A stretch of DNA of 64,000 nucleotides, taken from positions 186,001 through 250,000 of the forward strand of contig QZCP01000101.1 of NCBI GenBank assembly GCA_003956705.1. The letters run 5' to 3'. Made by a program: the position numbers and the translations under genes. Below the pieces are notes generated by a model, which was given only the letters and a program-made list of their open reading frames with translations, did no database searches and was not told the origin of the DNA. Of this stretch, positions 33,265-48,790 are shown piece by piece; within the stretch, counting starts at the first letter, position 1, and the number at the start of each line of letters is the position of its first letter. Source of the stretch: Brevipalpus yothersi (lineage: Eukaryota; Arthropoda; Arachnida; Trombidiformes; Tenuipalpidae).

Positions 33265-36200
33265 ATGTTGACCTATCTGAGTAAGAAAATTTCTATTCCA
33301 AACCAGCGGAAAGTGAAAAGCTTAGCATGGAGCCAAAAGCATGGCTACATTGCCTGTGGAGCGGAAAGCGGTCTTCTCAAAGTTCTGAAACTCGATGATG
33401 TTGGACCTGGTCCAGTTGATCTCAATCTACCGTGTAGTTTAGCCATGAATCAAACTTTGGAGGGCCATAATGCTGATGTGATTTCAGTCATATGGAATGA
33501 ACGGTATGAAAAATTAACATCAAGTGATGCCAGCGGCCTGATTATTGTGTGGGTTTTATACAAAGGCTCATGGTATGAAGAGATGGTAAATAATCGAAAT
33601 AAATCGATTGTCATTGGAATGGCCTGGACACAAGACGGTATGAAAATTTGTATAGTCTATGAAGATGGTGCCGTAATTGTTGGCTCGGTTGACGGCAATC
33701 GTCTCTGGGGTAGAGACATAAAATCGATCAAACTGACCAGTGTGGAATGGTCACCTGATGGTAAACATCTATTATTCGGATCAAACAATGGACAAGTTCA
33801 TATTTATGATCAAACTGGTAATTTTGTTGGTAAAGTACCTCTACCAGCATTGAATTCCAGTTTACAGTCTTCCAAGCTCAATAATTTTGAGGTGAGTTTT
33901 CTTTTACCTGAATTTCATCTTCATTGGCCTTTTAAGATAATCGAAGAAAATTTTCTAATGATCAAAAAATTCAATTAATCAATCTGAAAGATAGTCACTA
34001 TTCGTTGGCATAAAAATGTTGGACAAAAAAATGGCTTAGCAATAGTTTTTGCAAGTGGAGTCGTTCAAATAATGTCAAATGAGTATGACGAAAATCCTCT
34101 ACTCTTTGACACAAAAATGACCATCACAAGTGCCTCATGGAATCATCATGGAACCTTGCTGGCCATCACAGGTCGATCTCAGGGTGGTGATGATGGACAA
34201 GGGAATAAAGTCAAATTTTATGATCCTTGTGGAGAGATGGTAGAGTGTTTAAGCGTTCCGGGTAAAGAAGTGGTCACTTGTTCATGGGAAAGAGAAGGAT
34301 TACGCTTAGCTATTGGAATTGATTTTTACATATTTTTTTCCAATATAAGGCCAGATTACAAGTGGTGCTATTTTGCTTCCACTTTAGTAGTGGCTTTGCC
34401 CCGAGATTTGAAATCTTCATCAGATGAGAATGAATTTTCTAATCCCCAGGCAGATACGGTTATTTTTTGCAACCTTCAATCGAACACCAAACAGATTAAG
34501 AGTATAAAAAATCTCTCAGCAATAGCTGCTCATGGACAATTCTGCGTTTTTTCAACACTCATCCATGACACTTCATCTTCTTCTTCTCCTCCAGCATCCA
34601 TAATTAATCATGATCATCAATCTTCTCGAGCAACTACCGCAATGTCTGATCTTACCGTGCCTCTGTTTGCTGATCATTCTTCGATGATACTGTGCAATTC
34701 GATTGGAACTCCAGTTGATAGTGTGAACATTGAATTGAACATCAATCACGTTGCCATCAATTCAAATCGAGCAATTGCAGTGTCAACTGATTCATTTGTA
34801 ATTTGGCAATTCAAAACTCCAACAACGACTAATGATATTCGATCACTGCCAAGCTCTCAGGGAACATCTTTTCGTAGGACCAGTTCACCAGGTTACTCCT
34901 CTCGATTAACTAATCTAGATATTCTGCCGGGAGACTCATCACAAGCTGTCCAAATTATTTCCAATATATTTGGTCAAAATTCTGATGATCGAATCACTTG
35001 TCTCACCGCCTCAGAATCTCAGATGGTTTTTGGCTGTGCAAGTAAATCGATTCTGGTCTATGAATTGCCTGAGCTCAATATGTCCCATAAAATACTCATC
35101 GCTCATGAGCCTAAGCGAATTCATCTGAATTTGAATGATAAAAAATTGGCCATCATTGACTCAAACAATTTTCTCTACATATCAGATCACATGAAGTATG
35201 ATGTCAAAGCTCATGATTCTCACAGAACTAAAGACGATACTGGTCTATTATCGATTGGTAAAAAAGAAGTTTGGGACTTTAGTTGGTCAGATGACTATCA
35301 TGATTCATTTGCGGTGACAGAAAAATCAAAATTAATCGTTTATTCTCACATGGAAGCTGATGAATCAGTACAATGTAATGGCTTCATATGTGAATTCAAA
35401 GATTTGACACTCAAAATTGTGCTCATAGATAATCTTATCATGGAATCTACTTCGCAAAATTCTCATCCAATTGAAATCGAAAGAATCCTGATTCAGCATG
35501 AAGTTCGAATCCTTCGTGAAATGCGTGAGATGTTAAAACAATCTGAGCCTGAGGAAGTGATCAAATTCGTTGAATCCAATTCTAACCCTAAATTATGGAG
35601 ACTGTTTGCAGATTCTTGCCTAAGATCGTTGAATTTTAAACATGCTGAATCAGCATTAGTCAAATTTAGAGACTACAAAGGCATTCAATTTGCGAAAAGA
35701 GTTGCTAAAATGTCTCGTGATGAATTGAAACGTGCTGAAGTGCTGGCTTATTTTGGTGAACTGGATGAAGCAGAGCGTATCTATCTGGAATGTGATCGAA
35801 AAGATTTGGCTATTAATCTGCGAAAAATGATTGGGGATTGGTCTCGTGTCATTCAACTTCTCGAAAAAAGTTCAGATCAAGTAGGATCAAGTTCAGCAGG
35901 GGATGCTGAGATAAGAGAAGCTTTTCGATCACTTGGCGATTCTCATATGGACAATCATAATTGGTTTGAAGCGAGTAAACTGTATGAAAAATGTGAGGCT
36001 TGGAATGAACTGTACAAATGCTACTGTTTACTTGAAAATTATGATGGACTCCGTCAAGTGCTGAACAATATTGAATCAACCTCACTTCTTCAGCAACTTG
36101 GCTGGACATTCGAAAGTGCTGGTTTGTGTTCTGATGCTGTAAAAGCGTACCAAAAAGCTGGACGAATTGATTTGGCTTTGAAAGCTTGTGTTAATCTTAA

Positions 36201-37164
36201 TGAATGGAAAATTGCGATTGATTTAGCTCAAGATCATTACATAGAAGATATTGATACATTGCTGTCACAACATTCAAAGCAGCTGATTGCCAAAGGTCGT
36301 AGAATTGATGTGATTGAACTATACAGAAAGGCGAACAGAATTCAAGATGCTCGATTGATGTTACTTGATATCGTTTCGAAAATTCCCAGAAGAAATGATT
36401 CATACTCGAAACTTGGTTCTTCAGGAAAAAGTCAAAATTTATCCGAAGCACCTGAATACAAACCTCTGGAGATGAAAAAAGCATACCTTCTGGTTGGATT
36501 ACTCTATGAACAAAATTCATCAGTAGAGAACTCAAATAGGAATACTATAAATACTTTATCATCTCTTCTGCTTGAAGATTCATCCTCAATCGATAACTTA
36601 GCAGGGGAACATTCTCGACTGAAAGTTCATGATCAACCATGGAAAGGAGCTGAAGCTTATCATTTGTACATTTTGGCTCAGCGATTCTTACGAGCAGATC
36701 AATTTGATTTTGCACTCAAGTCAGCACTGAATCTGATAGATTATGAGGAATTTATTCGAGTTGAAGAAATTTATACATTAATTGCTCTGACTGCTCTGCT
36801 CAATGGAAATTTTTATGTAGCCTCAAAAGCATTTATCAAACTTGAATCTGATGAAAGTATTCCAGAAGACCGAAGATCAGATTATCAGGAAGTAGCAATT
36901 GCTCTGTTTTCCAAAAATCCTCCTAAACAATCAAAACATTCATCTCGTACTGAGTGTAAACATTGTGATACTCTAATCGTTGACTATTGTTTTGTATGTC
37001 CAAATTGTAATGTCAAATTTCCTGTGTGTATGGCCACTGGACGACCAATTATGGATCCACAACTACAATGGACATGTCGAACATGTAAGCATCATTGTTT
37101 CAAGAATGAGCTGGTATCATATAAGAACTGCCCTTTTTGTCATAGCTCTTTTAATAAAAATTGA
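33265..37164 (+). CDS. WDR35: Intraflagellar transport protein IFT121/WDR35
   Basis: WDR35 is a core IFT-A subunit carrying membrane proteins into cilia and returning cargo to the base. Exons 33265-33891 and 33991-37164 join in phase 0 (99-bp intron) to give 1,266 aa; human WDR35 has about 1,180. The N half forms WD40 propellers (for example SLAWSQKHGYIACGAESGLL, SVEWSPDGKHLLFGS, and the conserved FSNIRPDYKW and LCNSIGTPVDS). A Ser-rich insert (about nt 34570-34650) accounts for some extra length. The C half is a helical TPR-like solenoid (KLWRLFADSCLRSL, AEVLAYFGELDEAERIYLE, AIELYRKAN-like repeats). The end is a Cys-rich zinc-ribbon-like region with CxxC pairs (CKHCDTL, CPNCN, CRTCKHHC, CPFCHSS). 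In mites the protein presumably serves sensory cilia. Confidence 0.96.
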
Positions 37165-37232
37165 TTCTCAGGCACAGAAATCAACATGATAATACCTATC
37201 TGAAAGCTAAAAGCTAAAAGTTGTTCCAGGAC

Positions 37233-37238
37233 AATAAA
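37233..37238 (+). promoter_or_regulatory. Poly(A) signal of WDR35
   Basis: AATAAA lies 69 bases after the WDR35 stop codon and is the first such hexamer in the 3' flank. Confidence 0.6.
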
Positions 37239-38729
37239 TGAATTAAAAGTGTTATTTTTTGCATAATTAAGAAACTTTCATGTTATGCAAGACCTTAATG
37301 AACAAAAATCTGATCAGTAAGATAAGAGAGTCAGAAAAGATATCAAGATGTGAATGTGAATTTTACTCAGAATCAGGTTCTATGTTCTTCCACAAATATT
37401 CGGGTCCTTATTCTTATCATACCAAAAAATCGACCACAAATGTCAATCATTTCGATTGGATAAAATGGTAACCCTTAAAACTAGCTCTTTTATCGTAGTA
37501 AATGACAAATGCAATTGATTTACTTTGATTTGATGTGAAGTAAGTTTGCCAAAAGATGATTTCCCAATCTTATGGTGTTTTTTAATCAGAAAATTTTGAT
37601 GATAAATTATGAGTCTGGTTACTGGACTGAGTCTAAATTTTTTTATTTTTGTTGAACGCTAATCCTTGATTATAAAACACAAGATGAAGCTTTTTCAAGG
37701 TTACAACATCAAATTATAATTTCAAATACTTTTTATGATTTTTTTAATTGCCCAGAAAACCTGAAATTCTCAGTATTGAGGCTAGGTTCTAAATTAGATT
37801 GTTTTTTTTCTTGCTTGACAGTGTATCAGAGTCTTCAAGAAAACAAACCAGTCTCTTGCTTTGCTCGTGATTGAAATTCTCTCTCCAGTAAAATAATCTT
37901 CTAAGGGTTTCGATTGCTCAACATCAGAAGAATCAATGTAATTCCAAAAGATCTGGATTCCTCCACCCGTTCTTCAAGAACGAATTTCCCAGGAATCCAA
38001 TGCATGTGATCCACTACCAGCTATCCATACCAAGATTCTCTCATCAATCAATCACACAAATAAGTGACGATTTTCGGCTAATTGTTTTGAGAATTTCACT
38101 TAATGAGAGTACAGTAATCAGGAAAAGTTTGACAGAGGTCATAAACATGACATACTTATGCTCATTTATTCCCATTAAGGGGACTATTCTTCGTTAGCAG
38201 ATGGCACACTTGGATCGGCAAATGTTGGTAAAAGTTGTGCGCAAATCTTGAAATACGAGATGATGATGATCTGCCTCCGAAAAAACACGATCTTCTCTCG
38301 CAGATCGTTGAAACGTTAGTTCGGACGATTGAAGAAATTTGTGCTGGCTAGTCGGATGCTGATCCGTGATTCAATAAGTTAGGATGATGAAATGAGAGAA
38401 GGAAAAATAATTCGATAAAATTTAATAATGTTTCGTGTTGTTTCTCATCTTTTTGAGAAGGTGTGAGTGTGATTACCATTCGTGGTGATCAAGTGTTACT
38501 TCGCCAGTCGCTTTTGAGCGCCAACTAATTAATCACACACATCGAACATTCACCATTCCAGTTGATACGAAATTTGAGCTGGAATTTTTTCAACGTAATA
38601 TCATCATTAACGAGAGAGAAGAGAAAGTTTCATCTCTGATCGTGATCTTCGTGAAATCGTGGAGATAATATTATTACCTTGTGACAGGATTCCAGTGAGC
38701 TGACAATTCTGTCCTGTAATATCTCCACC
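37239..38729. other. Intergenic region upstream of the giant repeat protein gene
   Basis: About 1.5 kb of AT-rich sequence without a supported gene. The last 300 bases are presumably the promoter and leader of the gene starting at 38730. Confidence 0.5.
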
Positions 38730-39018
38730 ATGGAGCTCAGGCACAGAGAGAGAATCCATATCTTGACTATTTTAGTTTTTATGTGCACATTATTATTTGT
38801 TCATCATTCAGTGTCCGAAACAGTGACAACATCGCAGTCACTGATTCCCATGCGACATCGGCCACAGTATGACTCAAACGATAGTGGACCTAATAAATCC
38901 CATGGAGGTAATATATTCCCACATGCGCTTAGAGTTGATTGATAAGTTCATATAAGCAGGCAAAGAAGTGGAAAAATTTCCGTTTAAACTTTTTTCCCTC
39001 TCCAATATAAATCGTAGT

Positions 39019-39064
<46 letters not shown>

Positions 39065-42000
39065 CAAAGAAGAATATTCCCTTTTTAGCATTTGTATTCC
39101 TCTAATCGAATATGATTGAGTAGAACAAAAGCATAGATGACCATGATCCCTCATTTGAAATGATTACTCTCTTTTCTGTAGACACCAGCAGCAGTAGCAA
39201 CAATAATAATAGTAATAATAATGATAACAACAATGGTCAATCCGTTGGTCCAGCTAATCTATTGGAAAAAGCCCGAACACTAGAGAATGTGATTGTGAAA
39301 CGAAAAAGTTCAATACAAGCATCGAGCGGCTATCGTTCTGCGGCCGCTATATTACCGGTCTCAGTTAATCTTTATTCATTCTCATATCCGTCTGGAGAAC
39401 AGAGTAAAGCTATAATGCCCAGTAAAGTGAAACCGATCATGCCTGAAACCAGAATAAATGACCTCAACCATAACAGATCAGCGGCCAGCAATCCAAATCG
39501 TTTCGTTGCTTACGGATCGGATGCAGGCAGCGATCATTATAGGTCACTATCAAGCTCTGCTCATCATGATCAGTCTTCGCCTCTAGCGGTGTTGGCCTCA
39601 TTCTCGGGTCCGAGCGATATCAGCGTAAGTATGAGTAGTAGTGGTAGAAGTAGTATTAGTGGTAGTGATAACATTATTCAGCCAAGTCACAGTGAACTAT
39701 CGACCCGGACTATCGGTGGTAGTCATGAATCACCTTCGGTAATCACTCGAGCCATCGGCAATACGCCACCACTTCCATCGGCCGATACAATTAACAGTAA
39801 CACCCTAACGGTACCTGTCTATGAGCCTAGTACTAGTAAATCTGTGGCACCACCACAGCATCCATCTATTGCCGATCGACCACTTGCTACGAGAAAATAT
39901 TCCACACTTGAGACCACCACTATGTATGGATTTATGGATTTTACAACCACAATTAGTGGTACAAAAGTGATATTCACTCCTCGCACAGACAGTCCAGTGA
40001 GACCTGATGCCAGTCGAAGAGTTGTATCAGCATCTACATCATTACCATCGAATGCCGGCTCAAATCAGCCAGCATTGCCAGTCAGATCACGAACACGTCC
40101 ATCGCAAACCACTAAGACCACTATTGAGCCAAGTAAGCATATTAAATTATCAAGTATCGGTACGCATAGTTCATCAGAAATTTTGTCACGACCAGGTAAA
40201 TATGAATTCATAGATTTTAATCCTCTTCACACCAATTCGGTTGGCAATGGAGGCCCAATAAGTCCAAATAAGCCTCATCGTGCACCATATCCGCCCCACA
40301 ATCATGTGGCACATAAAAAAGTGTCCCACGTACATCATCATGGTGGATCACAAGTTTCGGCAACTCCACCGGTACCAATGCCAACAGGACTATTGAGTTC
40401 CCTTTCCGGTACTGTTGAGGTGAACAATACTCTCACAGAATGGACAACCCTTGTGATTGGTACATTTATCCAGGGTACATATGCACATATATTGCAAAGT
40501 AAATCTAGGATATATGAGAAGATGGCCAAAAGTGAGCAACCTAACGGTATACGTCCAAGTGTAACTGGACCAAGAGTAGATTTTACTCCGATTCCTGTGT
40601 TCACCACTCGCTATCCAACGCATCCACATCTTAATCATCAGCATCAGCATCAGCATCAACAAAATCGGCCAAATGTTAACAGTGATAATAATCGATTTTC
40701 AGCTGATGGAATGAGGCACGATTCTGTTTTATCGACTAATCAGCCTCCGATAAACGGCCGAGGGCATCAAAATGTGCATCGAGTAGTTAATGTTGTTGGT
40801 GATTCGGATGACGATCATGGCCGGCCCCAATCGTCACCAAAAACCAGTGGCTCTCCGAATTATCATCATCTCCAACCGGTGCGATTATCTTCACCATCTT
40901 CACTGGAACCATCCAAAGGAGGTCACATAACTATAACGGATGGTTTTATTTTGCCCAAAGAATCATCAGCAATTGGAGCAGTATCTGAATCAATATCTCC
41001 ATCTTCTTCTTCTTTTTACTCTTCTCAGCTCATCCATTCCTCACCTTCCTCCTCATCACTTGTGCTCTCCTCTTCTTCTTCTTCTTCTTCATCTTCTTCA
41101 TCTTCTTCTTCTTCGCCTTCTTTTTCACCATCATTCGCAAAGTCGGCTATTCCATCATCGGTGGCCGTCAATAGTGTTAACTTTAATTCACCACCACTGA
41201 TCAAATCTAGCTTAACCTCAATCGAATCGATTAGCTCGATTGATACCAGCTCAATTAGTCCGGGACTAGTCATCTCATCTCCATTCCTGTCCTCCTCATC
41301 ATCTCTTTCTCCTTTCGTATCAATTTCACACCCACCACATTCAACACCTCTTCTCTCAAGCCACTTAACCTCCTCATCATATGTTGCTCCATCAATATCT
41401 TCTTCTTCAATTGTTCATCCAATAAGCAGTAGCACAAGTTCAATTGGTAGTGAAAATGATCATGATGATGATCGGCGATCAAATGTTGAGAATAAAAAGA
41501 ATAAGATTGACACTCATTCTCATCTATTATCCGATAATCATGACAATCGATTAAGTGGAAGTAAAACAATAGAGGATCGTTCACAGGCCACTTTCCGTTT
41601 ATCATCAAGTGATGTTGCACCTACATCAGGAACAATTAGTCCATCTTTTAATTCGCCTTCTCCGTCTTCCTCCTCATCTTATACTTACACACCGATTCGA
41701 GCTCATGTAACAACATATACTTATTCCACTACATACTTTAAGGATGGATCCATGGTTGTTTCATCACATGAGGAAACAGTTACAAATACAATGAAACCTG
41801 GTGAACCTTCATTAATTTCATCACTAATAACACCCTCGGACACTATATCACTACAAACAATCCCATCTTCAACCAATCCTCCTCTACAATTACAATCAGT
41901 ATCATTAGCACCATCACCAGACACATCCACCTCCTCCTACTCTTCCATCCCAGGAGTGGCAGAAAATGTATCTCCATCATTTAATCATGAGCTGATGTCC

Positions 42001-44030
42001 ACGCCGAAACTTTCTTCTTCTTCCAGTGTCACACTTTCGGGTAGCCTCAAGCCATTTCCGGTCACCTATTTTACCACATATACATACTATTATACAACCT
42101 ACTTAGGTAATGGTAAATCAACAGTTAAAAGTCGAGAAGAAACAATAAGTCGAATATCGACACCAGGCATTGATGAGGCCACATCGGCCGTAAAAGAGCA
42201 ACCTTCGATGACCATGATGACACGAAAGCCGTTGAGAAGCTTGTTCCCAAGTCGATCAGCATCTTTACCACTTCGTTCCACACTATTAGCATCACGATCG
42301 GCAACAATTAAGCCCAGCAAAACTATCTACACAACTTACACTTATTTTACAACATATCTGAAAGCAGGCTCACGATCGGTAGCCAGTCGATTAGAAACAG
42401 TGACCAATGTGGTTCCCATGGATGAGGCTCCCAGTGATGTTCCCACGAATAACCGAAGATTAAGACCATCAGCAGCAAATTTCGGACGAATCAAGCCAAC
42501 TGCTGTCACTCAATACACTACATACACTCTATACACCACTTATGAATCCAACGGTCAAACACATGTGTCCACTAGTAAGCATACTGTGAGCAATATTGTG
42601 CCTCCAACAATCAATCAAGCCAATCCAAGTCAACCAGCTCGATTTGGTGGTAGACGAGGAACTCGTGTTCGAACAGTGACCAAGCCAACCAGTATTCCCA
42701 AAACTGATGTGGTCACTTTCACTTATTTTACTACTCTAATCAATCGAAATGGCATTCCAGTGGTATCAAGTCGCTTTGAAACAGTGACAACCACACAGGC
42801 TGCTGATCAGCCATCGATCCTTGTGGGTGGTGGTATTGATGGGCGAAGACGTGATGGACGTTTGGGTGCACCTGTATTGAGACCATCGGCTGTGGCCATG
42901 GAAAGAATTCGAGCCACAAATGTGCCATCATTGGACTCATCTCGTGTCAATGATCCAGGCACAGAACCATCGGTATCTCAATTGTTACCAAGTCAAGAAT
43001 CACCATTACATCGCCACAGAGATCATGGCCATCATACCGGAACACCAGCATTGCCGGATGTTTCGAGAGCATCCTTGATCGACTCTTCTTCCTCCTCACT
43101 TCCAGTCGACGACATACCATCACCTTTACTGGCTGTAGCAGCAGCAGGATCTGTTATTAATAGCAGTCAATTGATCAATTTGAACAGTAAGTGTTTATTC
43201 AATATTCTATTCGAGAGACAAAAAATGCAAGTATGACAGTTTGCTTACTTTTTTTTGAGTTAAATTTTTTTTCTTGTTTCGAGCTATACTGACATGAGGA
43301 CCAGAACAATTTGTTCACACTTACAATCACCTTTTTCCGGGCTTATGTGTGTGTGTCTTATGTCTTTTTCTTTTTCTGTTCATGATTCATAAACGCGTTG
43401 AGCAAAAAATAACCAATCAAGGTTTTCATGTCTCGATATGTCGTCTTCATGTCTTTCTCGATTGCTGGAAAGCATTTTCTCTCTCAATTTTTGTCCATAT
43501 TTGATAGTATTTTTGGCCATCAAAATCGATTAAGATCAGATCAAAAGTTCTTTTACCTGCCTTTTTTTCAATATACAATCTTTCTCGATTATTGTTTTTC
43601 CATTGATGGATAGATTATATCATTTCGGGAAGAGAGGGAGAATGTTCTTCTTCTGAAATTTGATAGGCTGCTTTGCATAAGAATGTCCAGATTCACCTCC
43701 AGGAAATCTCGCCTTCAATTCAATATTTTAGTATTTTGGTATTATATTCAATATATTCGATACTTTGGAACTATTTATTCTTACTTTTCTCCTTTTATAT
43801 ATCGATGTCTTACTCATAGAATGAGCCATTTTTCCCACCTGGAATCATCATCACATGGTATCCAATAGTTTTTTTCGTTCTCATGATATAGGATAAGCCA
43901 TTCAACCTTTTGAATGTAAAAAAGTTTTTATTGCCATTCCAGTTAAAATCAAAGTGAAACAACTGGATAGCTTGGAAAATTGATCGTCAAGCTATTGACT
44001 GTCAATTTGTCTTTCCATTTTAAAACTTTT

Positions 44031-44086
<56 letters not shown>

Positions 44087-46496
44087 AAAGATAATGTAGT
44101 TTGTTTTGGGAAAAAAGGCTACATGCATACCTGATTTTTTTTTCTAATCAGATTTTTGAATACATTTGACCAGATGATAAGGCACCTTGTTATGTTATAT
44201 AATGAGTTAGAATACATGTATGCATATGTATTGGGAGGAAAAAAAATAAGATATGAGAGAAAGTAGGTGTGGGATTGATATGGGATCACTATAATGCAAA
44301 TTATTGAATGAATATTACAAAATTGATCAATTTGATTGAGCCAATAGAGATATACAATATTGAAAATTCTTAAGTCATCGTGAAGGTTAATCAGTCAATC
44401 AGTCAAAGTATAGATTGAAAAAGATGCTACTGAGTATATTGAAAACTATTGATGGAAGACAAAATGTTTCCCTATTGATTGATACTGTGCCCCTTCTTTA
44501 CTGTATTATCTGTTGATAAGTTGTTTCAAAAATTGAGTATTTTTGCATACATTCCAGACACATCGTCGTTATATCGTCGTCATTCGAAGTGTAATTCAAT
44601 TATGTGAGTGTATGATCTTGTTAAAAGAAATGTTATTCATTACACAGCTAATACATACATTTATGTCGCTAATTTAGGGCATCAAAAAGAAAGAGGGTCC
44701 TGAATCTATAATGAGCAAAGTTCATTTTCTATTTTACTCAAGTAATAAATTGCTTAAAAATTAGTCTAATCCACAAGTTTATCAGCAGGTTTATCATGAA
44801 TAGAATATGTACTCAAGCTCTTCTTTGAAATTTTTTTTCTATTTTCGTAATATTCAGTGATTATCTCAGTCGATTGATGCTCTTTTCTGACTTTTTTCTT
44901 CTTCTTCTTCTTCTCCCCTCCCGATGATATTGGTCTTGTGAAATCCTGATCAACTGAATACAACCCTACAAGCATGTGATTATTTTCATTTCAGCATTCT
45001 TCTGTAATCAGCTTCGCTTATTTTAAATTCCTATACTCAAATGAGAAGAGAGGAGAGAGAGAGAAGAATTTGTTGAAAAATTTTTGCCCTTCACTGGCAA
45101 AGTGATAGTCTGACATTTATTTTTTCACGCAAATTATTCCAACCTGTTGACTCAGACAAGGAATCAAGGAAAAATAGCTGTGAAGATACCTGTCCAGTTG
45201 ATTGGCACAGTGCTAGGCCCAAGTCACACGCGTGCTAACGTGCTGGTCATGAAGCATAGAAAAAGAGAAAGAGAAAGAGAGAGAAAGAGACAAGCTGGGC
45301 TTCATTTGCATACATACATTTCCAGAATAAATGAATGAATAAGAGACGAAGAAAAAACTGGATTAGTCAAGATGCAAGGTATCTCTCTCTCTCTCCAGCA
45401 TCATCATCATGTGCTCAATATGCATGGAAGACTAAATTGTTGAAATTTTTCGTTGAAAGCAATTGATATGATAGAAAATGATCCTTATAATAGGCTCAAT
45501 TGGAGACAGTGTTAGTGTGTGAAAAAAAAGTATAGAAAATTCTATGGATAACACAGCATGTATTAAGTCATTCATGCTTGATACAGACACACTTACACAA
45601 ACAGACATGATTTTGATTCTTTTGAGAGATATGAAAAGTATATTGAGGAGAGAAAAACAAATAATATACTGCCAAAACAGTGAATAATGCAAAATTGGCC
45701 CGAAAATTTGATTCATCTAACAAGATATATATCCATCTACCTTCAATATTTTGAGATGAATCTCGGGGTCAAAGTCGGTCTTTCTCAATTGAGCTGAAAA
45801 TTTTGTGTGTATGTGTGTGTTGAAGGAAGTCACGCTCAATTTTTGGGGTTTTGAGTTCAGTTCAGATTTTGAATTCGAGCTCAAATTGATCGGAATTGGT
45901 GGATGAGGAAAGTCAAGTCCATCTATACTTTTCTATCTTGACTCGGCAAAACTAAATCAGCAATTGCTGGAATGTGGATAAGAGGATAGATAGATGGAGA
46001 GAGAGAGACAGAAAAAGAGGGATAGATAGGTAGGAATAGAGAGAAAAGAGTCCAAGAGGAAACTAAAAAAACTCATAAAAATTGTGCGAAACAGATTTTT
46101 AGAGGTTCCGGAAAATTTTCTAGAATGAAAAATTTTTCCAAACTATAAATCAAATGAATACTGTGTGCCAAGTTCAATTCGTGTGTATGTATTGATTCAA
46201 TCTTAATTTTCAAAGTTTGTTTGAGATTGAAAAAATTTTTATTTCTCGCTCAATCAAGAACGAAATGATTCAAAAAATGGAACTCTATTTAAGCACGTCA
46301 CCCTTCATACCGGGCCAATCAGTAATAATAATACATGTAATATCTATCAGTTATTCTTCTTCGTTCTCTTTTTTTCCAGTCTCGAAAAACGAATAAAGTT
46401 TCCAATTACATTTACTTATTTCTTCTCCCCCAATACCACTTTGTAATAATTCACATTCTCTTAACTAAATGATATTTCATTCTCTTTTTCTTTCCT

Positions 46497-46530
<34 letters not shown>

Positions 46531-48555
46531 CATCACTATCACTTTGATTCTCGATTATTAGAAAATTTGGAAAGACAAAATCATCACAGAGGCAACTTGG
46601 GCTCTCTTGGCGGCTTGAGAGTACCGATCACTCATTACACCACTTACACTTACTTTACAACGCTTGGTCTACCAAGCGGCAGCGTGACAACCATTACTCG
46701 AACTCAAGTAGTCTCTAATGTGGTCACCGATACAATTCGATTAGGCCAACCATTATCCACCAAGAATCCATCATTTGTTCGGGCAACACGCACCCGTAAT
46801 GATGGACCATTTACACGTATCAATCGGCGTCAACCATTGGTGGCCTCTGTGTTGGCCCGAGCTGCCGCATCAGCACTGTCCGATGGTGAATTGGAAGCTG
46901 CCGGAGATGAGCATAATATTCTCCACAGTCCAGCACCCAGATCCATAAAAGCTAGTGTGATCAAATTGAATCCGAAAGATTTGTTTTCGGGTAAAATTTT
47001 GGATTCCGAATTGTCCACATCATTCGCTGATCCGTTGTCATCAGCAGCATCAGCAGCATCCTCTGCCGATCAATATCGAGCTTTGGCCACAAACGCTGTT
47101 GATGTAAAGAGTGTTGTGAACACCTACAAAACTCGAAAAGATGATCCATTCTTAACTCATGAGACAACATTAACTTATTTGACAACCTATTTCGATAAAG
47201 ACAAGCCAGTGGCTACCAGTACACGGAAAGCAATCAAAACGGAGGTCATTCGTAACACTCTATTGAATCCATCGCCAACCAAAAAGCCGCTTGTTGTTCG
47301 TCGAACTCGACTTCGAGGTATCGGCTCAAAAGAGGAATCAATTCTCACATCTCGACGCCCACTAATAGTGATCACCAAAAAAGCAACCAAGGATGAGGTC
47401 ACTAGTACAAGTGTACCTGATCAGCATGGTGGACAGCCCAATCCACTTAATTCATTGCCCCAGGTACCGGTGGTATCACAGCCATCAGGACAATTAGGTC
47501 TCGGTGGAAGACATAACGGTATTGCACCAACACCGGTAACATATTACACAACATACACTCACTTTACAACTGAACTGATCAATGGTAGACCTATTGTTCG
47601 AAGTCGAGAACAAGTGTTCACCACTGTGATTCGTGATCGAGTGCTACCGACACGAGCTGTAATCGGATTAAGATCTCAACCTTTGCCTTCATCAAATAAT
47701 AATCGTTTTCGACGTTCACTTCAAGAGCCTATCGATACAAATGATCCACTAGAAAATGGCCACTTTTACTTTTCTGATGATGATTTGATGATGGAAGAGA
47801 GTGATCCAATTGGAATGAGAACGGAAGCTGATCACGATGATGGTAATGGTGATGATATTGTTTTCGATGATGATCAAGCTTTCCATTCAGATGATGAAGT
47901 CAGTTTTTCTTCATCCTCTTCTTCTTCTTCTTCCTCGTCATCATCATCCGCATCATCTCCTTCAATCAGCGGTACTTCTGATGCCAGTAATGTGAATGCT
48001 GAAAATAATAGTAATAATAGTAGTAATGGTAAACAAGCTAGTAATATTAATTTAAACATACTGAAGCTACCGGAGGCCACTGGGCCAAGTTCGCCATCAA
48101 TTTCAGGAGCACCTAATTCATTTGCCAAAGGCCTTTTGGCGTCGCCCCATCTTCAACATAACGGTGATCAGGGCAACTCTGATCAACATAATCAATCAAA
48201 AGATGCCAAAGATGAAGATGGTAAGGATAAGCTAATCAAAGGTAAGTTTCAAGTAACATTATATCCTGGCTGAAAATAATCATGCTAATAATAGAGGTAA
48301 TCATAATCACCAGAATTCATTGCCTGTATGCTGATGATTATGTTACTTTTCAGTTTCTTTCTTCCTCTCTTTCTCTCTATATATCATTCTTATTTTCTCT
48401 CTCTCTTCTTCCGACCGAGTTTGGTATGCCTGTTGCATGTTCTCATCCTTATCTTTTCCACATCCAAGTGAACCTGATTCCATACATGTTTTTACACCCG
48501 AAATTGTATCTCCACTTCTTGAATGCTGCTTCCACTACTAACCTAACTTTTTCGC

Positions 48556-48612
<57 letters not shown>

Positions 48613-48719
48613 NNNNNNNNNNNNNNNNNNNNNNNNNNNNNNNNNNNNNNNNNNNNNNNNNNNNNNNNNNNNNNNNNNNNNNNNNNNNNNNNNNNNNNNN
48701 NNNNNNNNNNNNNNNNNNN

Positions 48720-48790
<71 letters not shown>

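Noticed and set aside
41025..41273. Minus-strand Glu-rich frame inside exon 2 of the giant gene
   Set aside because: It is the complement of the poly-Ser (TCT/TCC) repeat coding for the real protein.
45147..45338. 63-codon plus-strand frame in the long intron 2 of the giant gene
   Set aside because: It runs through an AGAAAGAG-type repeat, has a non-ATG start and no junction in phase with exons 2 or 3.
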